Shown here one piece after another: positions 33,787 to 41,807 of a DNA stretch of 47,910 nucleotides. Every line of letters begins with the position of its first letter. The first letter of the stretch is position 1. The stretch comes from Methanothrix sp. (GTDB lineage Archaea; Halobacteriota; Methanosarcinia; Methanotrichales; Methanotrichaceae). The position numbers were made by a program, and so were the translations under genes. The notes below the pieces were generated by a model. It was not told where the DNA came from, did no database searches, and saw only the letters and a list, made by a program, of their open reading frames with translations. The stretch spans positions 1 through 47,910 of the forward strand of contig NZ_JASFYM010000015.1 of NCBI RefSeq assembly GCF_030055635.1, given 5' to 3'.

Positions 33787-34893
33787 ATGCTTCAGACTCT
33801 GATGGTCAGGCTCGATCCAGACGAGGAGCAGTACAGGATCCTTTTGGAGACGATGCACCGCTTCAATGAGGCATGTAACTACATTGCGGAAGTAGCGTAC
33901 TCCATCGGGAAGGCTAACAAGTACGTGGTCCACAAGGCAGTTTACTACGACGTTAGGAAGCGATTCGGTCTCTCCGCACAGCTCACAGTCAGAGCGATCT
34001 CCAAGGTTGTTGAGGCATACAAGCGAGACCGATCTGTTAAGCCGCATTTCAGGCCTGATGGCGCGGTCGTGTATGATCAGCGCATACTCTCCTGGAAGGG
34101 ACTTGAGGCGGTCTCGCTGACAACACTTGAAGGCAGGCAGCTTATCCCCGTCAGGATCGGTGACTACCAGAAAGCTCGAACGGATCGAGTCCGTGGACAG
34201 GCAGATCTTATACTCAGAAACGGTGTCTTCTATCTCGCTGCTGTCGTTGAAGCTCCAGAGGAGACTCCCTACGAGCCCAGGGGAGTTCTGGGTGTCGATC
34301 TCGGAATCAAGTATATCGCTGTCGATTCTGATGGCGAGATACACAGCGGCGAGAAGCTCTTGGAGACCAGAAAGCGGCTTGATTCGCTCAGAGCTAGACT
34401 CCAGAGCGTGGGTACCAGATCTGCTAAAAGGCATCTCAAGAAGCTCTCCGGCAGGATGAAGCGATTCACCAGGGATGTCAACCATCGCATCTCCAAGCAT
34501 ATAGTCGCGAAGGCCAAAGACACTCTCCGCGCAATCGCTCTTGAGAACCTCAAGGGCATCCGGAGAGCACCGGTTGGAAAGGCTCAGCGTCGCGACAAAC
34601 ACGCCTGGAGTTTTGATATGCTGAAGAGATACATCCCCTACAAGGCGAAACTGCTCGGTGTGCCGGTTGTGTTCGTGGATTCGAAGCATACGTCCCAGAC
34701 ATGTCCCTCCTGCGGACACGTTTCCAAGAGCAACCGCCCTGCCAGAGATTATTTCAGATGTGAGTCGTGCGGCTTCGCTGGGTTCGCAGATCACATCGCT
34801 GCGATCAATATTGCGTCCAGGGCTGCTGTCAACCAGCCTATTGTAGCGGTGCATATGCATCAGTTACAAGCTCCGGTCTTCAGGCCGGAGTAG
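33787..34893 (+). CDS. tnpB: TnpB RNA-guided nuclease
   Basis: The 368-residue RuvC-fold nuclease of the IS200/IS605 group cuts DNA using an RNA guide made from its own 3' end. The RuvC residues are Asp171 (GVDLGIKYIAV), Glu253 (ALENLKGIRR) and Asp335 (FADHIAAINIA). A zinc ribbon sits at C306, C309, C325 and C328 (CPSCGH, CESCGF). The final QAPVFRPE is encoded by the right-end hairpin. The third motif reads DHI where DHN or DLN is usual; the catalytic Asp is kept. The reading frame is intact, so the protein may be active. Confidence 0.92.
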   Translation: MLQTLMVRLDPDEEQYRILLETMHRFNEACNYIAEVAYSIGKANKYVVHKAVYYDVRKRFGLSAQLTVRAISKVVEAYKRDRSVKPHFRPDGAVVYDQRILSWKGLEAVSLTTLEGRQLIPVRIGDYQKARTDRVRGQADLILRNGVFYLAAVVEAPEETPYEPRGVLGVDLGIKYIAVDSDGEIHSGEKLLETRKRLDSLRARLQSVGTRSAKRHLKKLSGRMKRFTRDVNHRISKHIVAKAKDTLRAIALENLKGIRRAPVGKAQRRDKHAWSFDMLKRYIPYKAKLLGVPVVFVDSKHTSQTCPSCGHVSKSNRPARDYFRCESCGFAGFADHIAAINIASRAAVNQPIVAVHMHQLQAPVFRPE

Positions 34894-34898
34894 TTGAC
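34780..34898 (+). ncRNA. predicted omega-RNA scaffold overlapping the tnpB 3' end
   Basis: In this family the guide RNA spans the last ~100 bases of tnpB, ends in the right-end hairpin and continues into flanking DNA as the guide. Here the hairpin is CTCCGG (34871-34876) with CCGGAG (34885-34890), and the predicted guide starts just after 34898 with ATGGCCTCCT. The exact 5' end is not visible. Confidence 0.45.
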
Positions 34899-35110
34899 AT
34901 GGCCTCCTGAATCAACAGCATTTTATTCCCAGCTCATACGACAGGACAAACGCGCATGCAGCCGTTAAACGGGCAGAACCAACTGCAATCGCCTCAGCTC
35001 AGCTACACTGATTGCAGGATGATAGCATTTGGCACAGGCTTTGGTGCCGGATCACCGGCAGCTGCGCCTAGATATCATCCACGAAGACCGGAGCTGCTCC
35101 CGGATTTCCG
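34899..35110. other. gap after the TnpB element, no gene seen
   Basis: No coding frame resembles a known family. A weak GAAGACCGGAGCTG near 35084-35097 may be a further worn copy of the tnpB right-end hairpin. Confidence 0.4.
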
Positions 35111-35443
35111 TCAGGATAGCCTTCTCAGCTCCTCAAGCAGCAGCGCCTCCTCATCGCTGAGCGGCGGCTCATCATCATCCTGGATCGTATCTACGACCTG
35201 ACGTATGGCTATCCCCACCAGGAGCCCTTTGAGGAAAGATACTCGCTCCTCATCAACGATGGATGACACGACCCTGTGGATGTATCTCTCCAAAGTTGTG
35301 CCGGGTATCGTTCTGTACGAGTTCAGCTCGTACACAACGCTGAAGATCTCGTCCTCGAGGAATCCGAGACTTCTGAGGAAATCTGCGATATCCACCTCGT
35401 CCGAGCCCTGCGTGGCCACATAGCCCGTGTAGCCATAGTTCAT
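35111..35443 (-). CDS. hypothetical 110-residue protein, acidic C terminus
   Basis: The reverse-strand frame reads MNYGYTGYVATQGSDEVDIA and ends DDDEPPLSDEEALLLEELRR. Secondary structure looks helical throughout, with a conserved-looking LRSLGFLEDEIFSVVYELNS stretch. No family is recognised. A TATA box (GGTTATATAC on the reverse strand, about 35465-35474) lies about 25 bases ahead of the ATG, giving a nearly leaderless message, and codon use resembles neighbouring real genes. Confidence 0.65.
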   Translation of the reverse strand: MNYGYTGYVATQGSDEVDIADFLRSLGFLEDEIFSVVYELNSYRTIPGTTLERYIHRVVSSIVDEERVSFLKGLLVGIAIRQVVDTIQDDDEPPLSDEEALLLEELRRLS

Positions 35444-35474
35444 GCTTAATCATTAAGTTTTTAATGTATATAAC

Positions 35475-35745
35475 CTTAGCTGAGGCTTGAGGATGTAGGA
35501 GCATTATCTCGCTCAGGGCATGCAGCATATAGAGTTTCTGCTCTCAGGACTTCTGCATGTAGGCGCATGTGCTTCAGCGCAGCTTGTTCTTGTCGCTGCA
35601 GCTCGGTGCCGGATGCGTGCATGTTGATCAGCAGCGCTCATCCTGCACAGGCCATCTAATGCAGCTCTCTCCTGTTCAAGCCCAAGGTGGTGTGCTCGAA
35701 TAACTGAATGATTCTGCTGAAAGCGACAGCTATGGACGAGATGCA
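35475..35745. other. gap ahead of the second shortened element
   Basis: About 270 bases without a convincing gene or signal. Confidence 0.5.
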
Positions 35746-36111
35746 ACGTCAACTACTCCGGCCTGAAGACCGGAGCTTGTCCCTGGCGCCATGCGGAGAA
35801 TCCTACATGTCCGAGACAATAGGCCGGTTGACATCACAGGATAGAGCTCCGAAGAGCGGCGACCCTGGAGACGCTCCTGGCCTCAAATGCAGGTTTCAGC
35901 TTCCGCATTAGATGCGGATTCGGAGCGTTCCAAAATGCCTATCGTCATTCCGTGCTGCAACCGTTTCTCCGCTATGGAGTGTCTTGTGGGGTCAGAAGGC
36001 ATCTCAGGAGAAAGTAGTAGGAACAGAGATATATCTGTTTCTGGGTGGGGTACGCTCCTCCCCGCCATGAATGGCGGGGTTTCCGCTACCCCTACACCCC
36101 GAGAGGTTCTA
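35746..36111 (-). mobile_element. shortened TnpB element, derivative 2 (~366 bp)
   Basis: This is the near-identical partner of derivative 1, in the same orientation. It has the right-end hairpin CTCCGG-CCTGAAGA-CCGGAG at its left edge and the left-end hairpin with CCCCGCC-ATGAAT-GGCGGGG at its right edge. Internally it keeps the same worn tnpB tail. Its left end is followed by AAGACC in place of the TGAAG seen at derivative 1, so the flanking pentamer is not shared here. It needs TnpA in trans. Confidence 0.85.
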
Positions 36112-36618
36112 AGACCGTTCGCGATATCTTCAGCGCTAGGTACATCTCTTCGCGCGCAGCGTTGTTTGAATTCGGATATCATCCGGAAGATTTAAGTAAG
36201 TAAATTTGTCTATACTCAAAATATCTGGATAAAATCCAGATGCCATATAGCACCCGGTGAGAGGGTCTCCTCCCTGGATCTGCGTCCAACCTCTCACCCA
36301 ATTCCAAATATTTTGCGTGAAGCTTGGTGTTCTGCTGAGTGCTTGAATCAACTGATGTTGCAGAAATCAATAGCAGGTGCTGAACTCAAATGCTTCCGAC
36401 GCCATATGCACTACCACCCAGTGCGTATGTGTGAGTGTATCACGAAGGCAGAATGCACTGGTGACTTCCTCTCAGGCCTGAAGACCGGAGCTTGCGCCCT
36501 GTTATTCTCTGTCAGCAGAATACGGTTGCACCGGGCAGCTGGATAAACCGAATGCATCACATGGTTTTCTTGCCATCTCCAACACCTATTTTAATATAGA
36601 TGTTTTAACCGGAATACC
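36112..36618. other. gap ahead of the DUF3467 gene
   Basis: It holds a REP-like hairpin (36462-36515) and an AT-rich stretch with TATTTTAATATAGATG near 36588-36603, a likely promoter about 15-30 bases ahead of ATG 36619. No gene is supported in the rest. Confidence 0.5.
36462..36515 (-). repeat. solo tnpB 3'-end hairpin (REP-like copy e)
   Basis: TGACTTCCTCTCAGGCCTGA and AGACCGGAGCTTGCGCCCTG, then TTATTCTCTGTCAG, form the best-preserved reverse copy. On the minus strand it encodes LTENNRAQAPVFRPERKSP, nearly the same as copy a. Confidence 0.82.
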
Positions 36619-36942
36619 ATGGAAGTCTCTATAGAGGTGACAAGGAGCCCTGCATTCCGGCAGGTCTACGCGATAGGTGCCATTGGCGGTCACAGCCCGT
36701 ATGATTTCAGAATATCCTTCTACAACGATTCGCCGAGAGCTTTCATAGAGGGCGGCAAGCAGCTCAGCGCGGTCGAGAGGAGCATGGAGGTTGAGGTCAT
36801 ACTCTCACCGCTGGCAGCAAAGGAGCTTGCTGAGTGGCTTATGAACCACATAAGGGAGTATGAGATGCTCTTCGGGGAGATCAAGCGCCCCGGGAAGCCG
36901 AAGGAGCCAGAGAGATCATCGCAGCTACAGGGTTACCTGTAG
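36619..36942 (+). CDS. DUF3467 family protein
   Basis: The 107-residue beta-rich small protein includes MEVSIEVTRSPAFRQVYAIG, a GHSPYDFRISFYNDS middle and VEVILSPLAAKELAEWLMNH, which match DUF3467. The family is widespread in archaea and bacteria and its role is unknown. It starts a compact run of four plus-strand genes (DUF3467, TPR, RAM domain, MFS) with gaps of 10, 34 and 0 bases. Confidence 0.82.
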   Translation: MEVSIEVTRSPAFRQVYAIGAIGGHSPYDFRISFYNDSPRAFIEGGKQLSAVERSMEVEVILSPLAAKELAEWLMNHIREYEMLFGEIKRPGKPKEPERSSQLQGYL

Positions 36943-36952
36943 GGGGGAAGGG

Positions 36953-37465
36953 ATGCACACCAAGGAGAAGATCCTCATACACAAGGGCATAGACATGGTG
37001 AAGCGTGGGATGTATGATAAGGCCCTGGAGTACTACGACAGAGCGCTTGAGATCAACCCGAACAGCTCAGATGCCTGGAACAACAAGGGGGTCGCACTCT
37101 ACCGCCTGGACAGGGTCGATGAGGCGCTCCAGTGCTACAGCAGAGCTCTGGAAATCGATCCCGGTAACTTGGATGCGATGAGGAACATCGCGTTCGTTCA
37201 CCGCGCCCTTGGCGACCTGGAGAAAGCCCTGGAGCTCTACGAGACCGTTATGGAGAGGGGCGGGGATGCCTACGACCTGGAGGCAAAGGCCACCATACTT
37301 GTGGCGCTGGGCAGGTTCCAGGAGGCGATCGAATGCATCGGCAGGGCCTATGAGATGACCCCTGACCCCAGGTTCGAGGTCGAGATGGCAGCGATAATCG
37401 GAAAGGTCCAGGCGATGGAGGATCTCGCTCAGGAGAGCAGCGGCTCTGAGCAGAGCGGAGGGTGA
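36953..37465 (+). CDS. tetratricopeptide-repeat protein
   Basis: The 170-residue protein has about four TPR units. The clearest are GMYDKALEYYDRALEINPNS and RVDEALQCYSRALEIDPGN, followed by GDLEKALELYETVMERGG and GRFQEAIECIGRAYEMTPD. TPR solenoids mediate protein contacts. The start ATG 36953 follows GGGGGGAAGGG closely, while an upstream frame to 36860 overlaps DUF3467. The partner is unknown. Confidence 0.88.
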   Translation: MHTKEKILIHKGIDMVKRGMYDKALEYYDRALEINPNSSDAWNNKGVALYRLDRVDEALQCYSRALEIDPGNLDAMRNIAFVHRALGDLEKALELYETVMERGGDAYDLEAKATILVALGRFQEAIECIGRAYEMTPDPRFEVEMAAIIGKVQAMEDLAQESSGSEQSGG

Positions 37466-37499
37466 GATCAGTTCGAAGCTCCGACTATGGAGGGCGCGC

Positions 37500-37733
37500 A
37501 TGAAAGGATTCATAATGATAAATGTCGAGCCAGGCTCTGAGAAGCAGGTTTTCGACTCCCTTCAGAGGATTAGAGACATACGGGAGGTAGTGCCGGTTTA
37601 CGGTGAGTACGACTTCATAGCGATAGCAGATGTCGAGGCGATATCAGATCTCAACAGAATAGTTCTATCGGTTCGCGAGATACCCAGCGTGACGAACACA
37701 AGAACGATTCTCGGCATGGAGCTAAAGTTCTAG
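37500..37733 (+). CDS. stand-alone RAM (Lrp/AsnC ligand-binding) domain
   Basis: The 77-residue protein consists only of the effector-binding RAM domain of Lrp/AsnC regulators (MKGFIMINVEPGSEKQVFDS and GEYDFIAIADVEAISDLNRI). It lacks the helix-turn-helix. Such single-domain proteins assemble as rings that bind amino acids and may modulate full-length Lrp proteins or a transporter. Its stop codon directly abuts the MFS start codon, so the two are coupled and it may sense the exporter's substrate. Confidence 0.88.
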   Translation: MKGFIMINVEPGSEKQVFDSLQRIRDIREVVPVYGEYDFIAIADVEAISDLNRIVLSVREIPSVTNTRTILGMELKF

Positions 37734-38888
37734 ATGGCAGATCTTCCCAGGGGCATATTCCCGCTGTACCTCTCGGTATTCGTCTCAGTTCTTGGATTCT
37801 CGCTGGTGGCGCCGATATTCCCTCTGTATGTCCTGGATCTGGGGGCAACCCACCTCATGCTGGGGATGATCATCTCCGTATACGGCGCGGTTCAGCTGCT
37901 GACGCAGATGCCCGCTGGCAGGCTCTCAGATCTGAGGGGAAGAAAGCCGGTTCTTCTCATCGGGCTCCTGACATTTGCGATAATGCCGCTGCTATACATT
38001 TATGCATCGAATGCGTATCAGCTCCTGCTGATAAGAATCTTCGGCGGCATAGGAGCATCGATGGTCTGGCCGGTCGCCATGGCCCTCATAGTGGACTGTG
38101 TGGATCCATCCCACAGGGGCCTTGCCATGGGCTGGTACAACGCATCATTCTACTCCGCTTTGGCTGTGGGCCCGGTCATCGGTAGTCTTCTATATGGAAG
38201 CTTTGGAATAAAGGCGCCATTCGTCTTCTGGAGCCTGTTCGCAGCCGCGGCCCTTCTCATAGTGATCTTTGTCGTCAGAGAGCCGCCAGTCAGGAGCGGA
38301 GTGCTGTCCACAAATCCACGCAGATCCCGCTTGATCATAGATGGATCCATGATAACTTTCATCATATGCTGCAGTGTGGTGATGCTCCCCGGCCTGATAG
38401 GGGGATTCAACATGACGCTGCTGCCGGAGCTGGCGCTTAGCGTCGGTGTGGGTGTCACTCAGCTGGGCATCCTGTATCTGGCGTATGCGGGCAGCAATGC
38501 CCTATCCAATATATACTTCGGAAGGGCAGCAGATATCGGCCATCGCAGGCTTCTCATAAGCGGTGGCTGTTTCGGATGCGCTCTTGGGTTCGCGGTGCTC
38601 GGCCACGGCCCAGGGCTTCTTCCGCAGCTCTTTGCCATGGCGCTTCTCGGCATGAGCTCCGGAATGTGCACGCCCGCAGCAGCTGTGGTGGTCTCTGATG
38701 TCACAAGCCCTGAAAGGAGGGGAGAGATCTTCGGGATCTTCAACACCTCCAGAATGCTTGGAGTTGTCATCGGACCGATAATAGCCGGCCTCACAGCGGA
38801 TCTCAGCGGCCTGGGAGGATCTCTAATGGCATTCCTTGCTGTAACGCTGATGATCTCAGTCATGACGCTGAGCCTGAGGGATATATGA
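37734..38888 (+). CDS. major facilitator superfamily transporter
   Basis: The 384-residue protein has about 12 transmembrane helices. After helix 2, the loop GRLSDLRGRKPVLLIGLLT shows the GxxxDRxGRR-type MFS motif A, and TSPERRGEIFGIFNTSRMLG lies in the second half. The pattern resembles drug/proton antiporters (DHA1 type). The substrate is unknown. It is translated directly after the RAM-domain gene with no gap. Confidence 0.88.
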   Translation: MADLPRGIFPLYLSVFVSVLGFSLVAPIFPLYVLDLGATHLMLGMIISVYGAVQLLTQMPAGRLSDLRGRKPVLLIGLLTFAIMPLLYIYASNAYQLLLIRIFGGIGASMVWPVAMALIVDCVDPSHRGLAMGWYNASFYSALAVGPVIGSLLYGSFGIKAPFVFWSLFAAAALLIVIFVVREPPVRSGVLSTNPRRSRLIIDGSMITFIICCSVVMLPGLIGGFNMTLLPELALSVGVGVTQLGILYLAYAGSNALSNIYFGRAADIGHRRLLISGGCFGCALGFAVLGHGPGLLPQLFAMALLGMSSGMCTPAAAVVVSDVTSPERRGEIFGIFNTSRMLGVVIGPIIAGLTADLSGLGGSLMAFLAVTLMISVMTLSLRDI

Positions 38889-39247
38889 CATTCAGAGCCG
38901 ATCGGCCTGCGTCTGGTGAGATTCCCTTCAGCACCCCCTGAGGCCTCTTCGGGAGGAAAGCCCGTCCCCTTCAGGAGTTATCTTGCACAGATCGACAGAG
39001 ATAAATTGCGTGAGGATTCATAGCAGTTTAAGAATCTGGTCGTGGGTTTGAATCACCGAAAAGAACTGTCAGGTCAGGAGCTGCCACTGCACGAGTGTGA
39101 TGCAAAATGCTCCGGAACGGCGCTAACGTACACGGTCCGGAATTCATGGTTGGCATAAACCACATAACAGACTAATCAGAGGGAGCATGAAGATCCATTG
39201 GAGTTCAGCTCCCCAAGCCAGACAGCTGATAAAATGAGGTGGATGGC
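38889..39247. other. gap between MFS and UbiX genes
   Basis: No gene is supported. The only structure seen is a compound hairpin at 38936-38978. Confidence 0.5.
38936..38978 (+). repeat. compound hairpin resembling a TnpB-element end
   Basis: An outer stem CCTGAGG/CCTTCAGG (one bulge) encloses CCTC-TTCG-GGAGG. The segment AAAGCCCGTCCCCTTCAGG resembles 3' ends of methanogen tnpB genes of another subgroup. It may instead act as a terminator for the MFS operon. Confidence 0.35.
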
Positions 39248-39838
39248 GTGGAGATCGTTCTGGGGATAAGCGGCGCATCTGGTGTTGTGTATGGAACAAG
39301 GCTGCTTGAGGTTCTGCGTGAGCGCTGCTTCGTCAACCTCATAGTCACCGAGGCTGCAAGAAAGATCCTGGAGATAGAGTGCGATAGATCGTACAAGGAG
39401 ATGGTCTCTCTGGCGGATCGCGTATTCGAGCCGGACGATCTCACATCGCCAATCGCAAGTGGCTCCTATCTTTTCGACGCGATGGTTGTGGCCCCATGCA
39501 GCATGAGAACGATGGCTGCGATAGCCTGCGGCATATCGGACACGCTCATCGCCAGGGTGGCTGATGTCTGTCTGAAGCAGAGGCGACCGCTTGTCCTGGT
39601 GCCGAGGGAGTCTCCGCTGAGCCTCATACACATCAGAAACATGCTCGCAGTCTCAGAGGCCGGGGGCATCGTACTTCCGGCATCGCCATCATTCTACTCC
39701 AGGCCCCGGAGCGTCGGGGATCTGGTGGACACGGTGATCTGCAGGATTCTGGACATTCTGGGGATAGATAACAGCGTATCGCCCAGATGGCGCGGTTCCG
39801 GTGGAAATGCTTATAATGATACGGGTGAAGAGCGGTAG
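39248..39838 (+). CDS. ubiX: UbiX-family flavin prenyltransferase
   Basis: UbiX joins dimethylallyl phosphate to FMN to make the prenyl-FMN cofactor used by UbiD decarboxylases. The protein starts MEIVLGISGASGVVYGTRLL and has the flavin-binding SGSYLFDAMVVAPCSMRTMA and the RPLVLVPRESPLSLIHIRNM signature. GTG 39248 is five bases after GAGGTGG and matches the family N terminus (196 residues). GTG 39239 is an alternative. The C-terminal tail after about residue 180 is not conserved. The zinc-ribbon gene starts 12 bases downstream. Confidence 0.9.
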   Translation: MEIVLGISGASGVVYGTRLLEVLRERCFVNLIVTEAARKILEIECDRSYKEMVSLADRVFEPDDLTSPIASGSYLFDAMVVAPCSMRTMAAIACGISDTLIARVADVCLKQRRPLVLVPRESPLSLIHIRNMLAVSEAGGIVLPASPSFYSRPRSVGDLVDTVICRILDILGIDNSVSPRWRGSGGNAYNDTGEER

Positions 39839-39850
39839 TAGGTGAATTGG

Positions 39851-40036
39851 ATGAAGTGTCAACTCTGTGGGGTGGAGAAGGAGACATTTCCCGTAAAGGC
39901 GAAGCAGGTGACGATCTTTGGTCCCAAGGATACGACGTTCTACATCTGCCAGGAGTGCCTGGAGCTGAGCCATCAGGCGTACCTTGACAAGGAGTTCCTG
40001 CTGGTGAAGGGAGGGACCGGCGGTAAGGGTCACTGA
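39851..40036 (+). CDS. small zinc-ribbon protein
   Basis: The 61-residue protein has one treble-clef or ribbon site, MKCQLCGVEKETFPVKAKQV and TTFYICQECLELSHQAYLDK, with CxxC pairs at residues 2-5 and about 33-36. A TATA-like CTTATAATG at 39810-39818 lies within the end of ubiX. ATG 39851 follows GGTG by six bases; GTG 39842 would add three residues. Function is unknown. It ends about 110 bases before atwA. Confidence 0.75.
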   Translation: MKCQLCGVEKETFPVKAKQVTIFGPKDTTFYICQECLELSHQAYLDKEFLLVKGGTGGKGH

Positions 40037-40149
40037 TGACATGCAGCCCAGCGCCCGCCTCTGGAACCGTGCCATGGAGAATGCAATTGTTAACAATAAA
40101 CTTAAGTAGGATTCAGTCCTGGAGACCGAATGCAATCTTATAAATCACC

Positions 40150-41766
40150 ATGGGGATTGATACTTTGGCACCTTTTATAGAGATCAAGGATCTGACCGTT
40201 CGGTTCGGTGATCTTGAGGTTCTGAGCAATATAAATCTCGAGATCGAGGAGGGTGAGTCTGTAGGGATCCTGGGCAGGAGCGGCGCGGGCAAGAGCGTTC
40301 TGATGCATGTCCTGAGAGGCGTGGAGGTATTTCCAGGCATAAGCGGGAGTGTTGTTTACCACATCGCAATCTGTGACCGCTGCGGCTATGTCGAGCCGCC
40401 GAGCAGGGTGGGCGGGCAGTGCAGATGCGGTGGTACTTTTAAGGCGTCTGAAGCTGATTTCGCAAAGCTTGGAATAAACGATCCTCTCAGGAGGGCGGTC
40501 GCCCGACGAATCGCCATAATGCTCCAGAGGACATTTGCCCTCTACGGCGATGAGAGGGTGATCGTGAACGTCATGAGGGCTGTGGAGGATACCGGTGAGA
40601 CGATAAGCGTTCACAGGGCGGCAGATCTCCTTGACGAGGTCAACCTCTCGCACAGGATGATGCATGTTGCTAGGGAGCTAAGCGGCGGCGAGAAGCAGAG
40701 GGTTGTGCTCGCAAGACAGCTCGCAAAATCGCCGATGCTCCTCCTTGCTGATGAGCCCACAGGAACACTTGATCCGGCGACCGCAGCTCTGGTCCATGAC
40801 TCCATAAAAAGGGCTGTCAGGGACTTCAAGATGACCATGGTAATCACCAGCCACTGGCAGGACGTGATGGTCGATCTGGCAGACAGGGCGATACTTCTCG
40901 ATCACGGGAGGATACAGGCGATAGGCGATCCAAAGAAGATAGCGGACCAGTTCATCGCCATGGCGGGAGAGGTCGGGAAGAGGGAGCCGGTCGCTGTTGG
41001 CGAGCCGATAATCAGGGCCACAAACCTCTCCAAGAGATACATCAGCATAGATCGTGGCGTTGTAAAAGCTGTGGATAACGTATCCTTCGAGGTCTATGAG
41101 AGGGAGATCTTCGGCATAGTGGGCGTCAGCGGCGGCGGAAAGACCACGCTCTCGAAGATAATCAGCGGGCTCATAACCCCAACGAGCGGGTTCGCTTTTG
41201 TCAGGGTCGGAGACGAATGGGTGGATATGACCCTGCTGGGGGCAGATGGCCGCGGCAGGGCCACGAAGTACATCGGTGTGCTGCACCAGGAGTACACGCT
41301 CTACCCGTACAGAACCGTGATAGAGAACCTGACAGAGGCCATAGGGCTCTCGCTTCCATATGAGCTTGGCGAGAGGAAGGCGATTCACACGCTCACAACC
41401 GTCGGGTTCACAGAGGATGAGGCCGAGATGATCCTGAACAAATATCCGGACGAGCTCAGCGAGGGCGAGCGGCACAGGGTCGCCATGGCTCAGGTCCTCA
41501 TAAAGGAGCCCAGGATAGTTGTTCTCGATGAGCCCACCGGCACAATGGATCCGATAACGAAGATAGAGGTGAGCAAGTCGATCCTCAGCGCAAGGGAGGA
41601 GCTGGAGGAGACATTCGTCATAGTGAGCCATGACATGGACTTCGTCAGCAATGTGTGCGATCGCGCTATGCTTATGAGGAATGGAAGAGTGGTATCTATT
41701 GGCGCTCCGGCAGATGTCCTGAAGCTGCTCACAAAGGAGGAGGAGCGCGAGATGCTGGGGAGCTGA
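40150..41766 (+). CDS. atwA: methyl-CoM reductase activation ATPase, component A2
   Basis: AtwA couples ATP hydrolysis to the reduction of the F430 nickel that activates MCR. The 538-residue protein has two ABC-type nucleotide-binding halves, with Walker A GRSGAGKSV (about 42-50) and SGGGKTTLSK in the second half. Signatures LSGGEKQRV and LSEGERHRV and both DEPTGT boxes are present. An insertion in the first half carries a zinc ribbon, CDRCGY (C75, C78) with CRCGG, typical of the family. TTATAAATC at 40137-40145 lies unusually close to the ATG, so the true start could be TTG 40165 (APFIEIKDLTVRF). It heads the MCR-activation cluster. Confidence 0.95.
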   Translation: MGIDTLAPFIEIKDLTVRFGDLEVLSNINLEIEEGESVGILGRSGAGKSVLMHVLRGVEVFPGISGSVVYHIAICDRCGYVEPPSRVGGQCRCGGTFKASEADFAKLGINDPLRRAVARRIAIMLQRTFALYGDERVIVNVMRAVEDTGETISVHRAADLLDEVNLSHRMMHVARELSGGEKQRVVLARQLAKSPMLLLADEPTGTLDPATAALVHDSIKRAVRDFKMTMVITSHWQDVMVDLADRAILLDHGRIQAIGDPKKIADQFIAMAGEVGKREPVAVGEPIIRATNLSKRYISIDRGVVKAVDNVSFEVYEREIFGIVGVSGGGKTTLSKIISGLITPTSGFAFVRVGDEWVDMTLLGADGRGRATKYIGVLHQEYTLYPYRTVIENLTEAIGLSLPYELGERKAIHTLTTVGFTEDEAEMILNKYPDELSEGERHRVAMAQVLIKEPRIVVLDEPTGTMDPITKIEVSKSILSAREELEETFVIVSHDMDFVSNVCDRAMLMRNGRVVSIGAPADVLKLLTKEEEREMLGS

Positions 41767-41807
41767 TCTCCAGCATTATGCCGGAATTCCCGGCGGCAAG
41801 GAGGCGT

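Larger units (their letters stand above)
33672..34898 (+). mobile_element. complete TnpB-only IS200/IS605-family element (IS1341-type)
   Basis: The left end AGAACCTCCTGGGGTGTAGG carries an imperfect hairpin with GAAACCCCGC and GCGGGGAGGA. The right end has the hairpin CTCCGG-TCTTCAGG-CCGGAG followed by TAGTTGAC. It encodes only tnpB, with no HUH transposase, and no direct repeats flank it, as expected of this family. TTCAT lies just before the left end at 33669-33672. The same pentamer borders derivative 1. Confidence 0.85.

Noticed and set aside
33672..34898. HUH transposase TnpA next to TnpB
   Set aside because: No frame beside tnpB encodes the HUH motif; the element carries tnpB only.
35883..36195. 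Coding frames inside the shortened TnpB element
   Set aside because: The frames on both strands differ between the two copies by stops and shifts and match no protein family.
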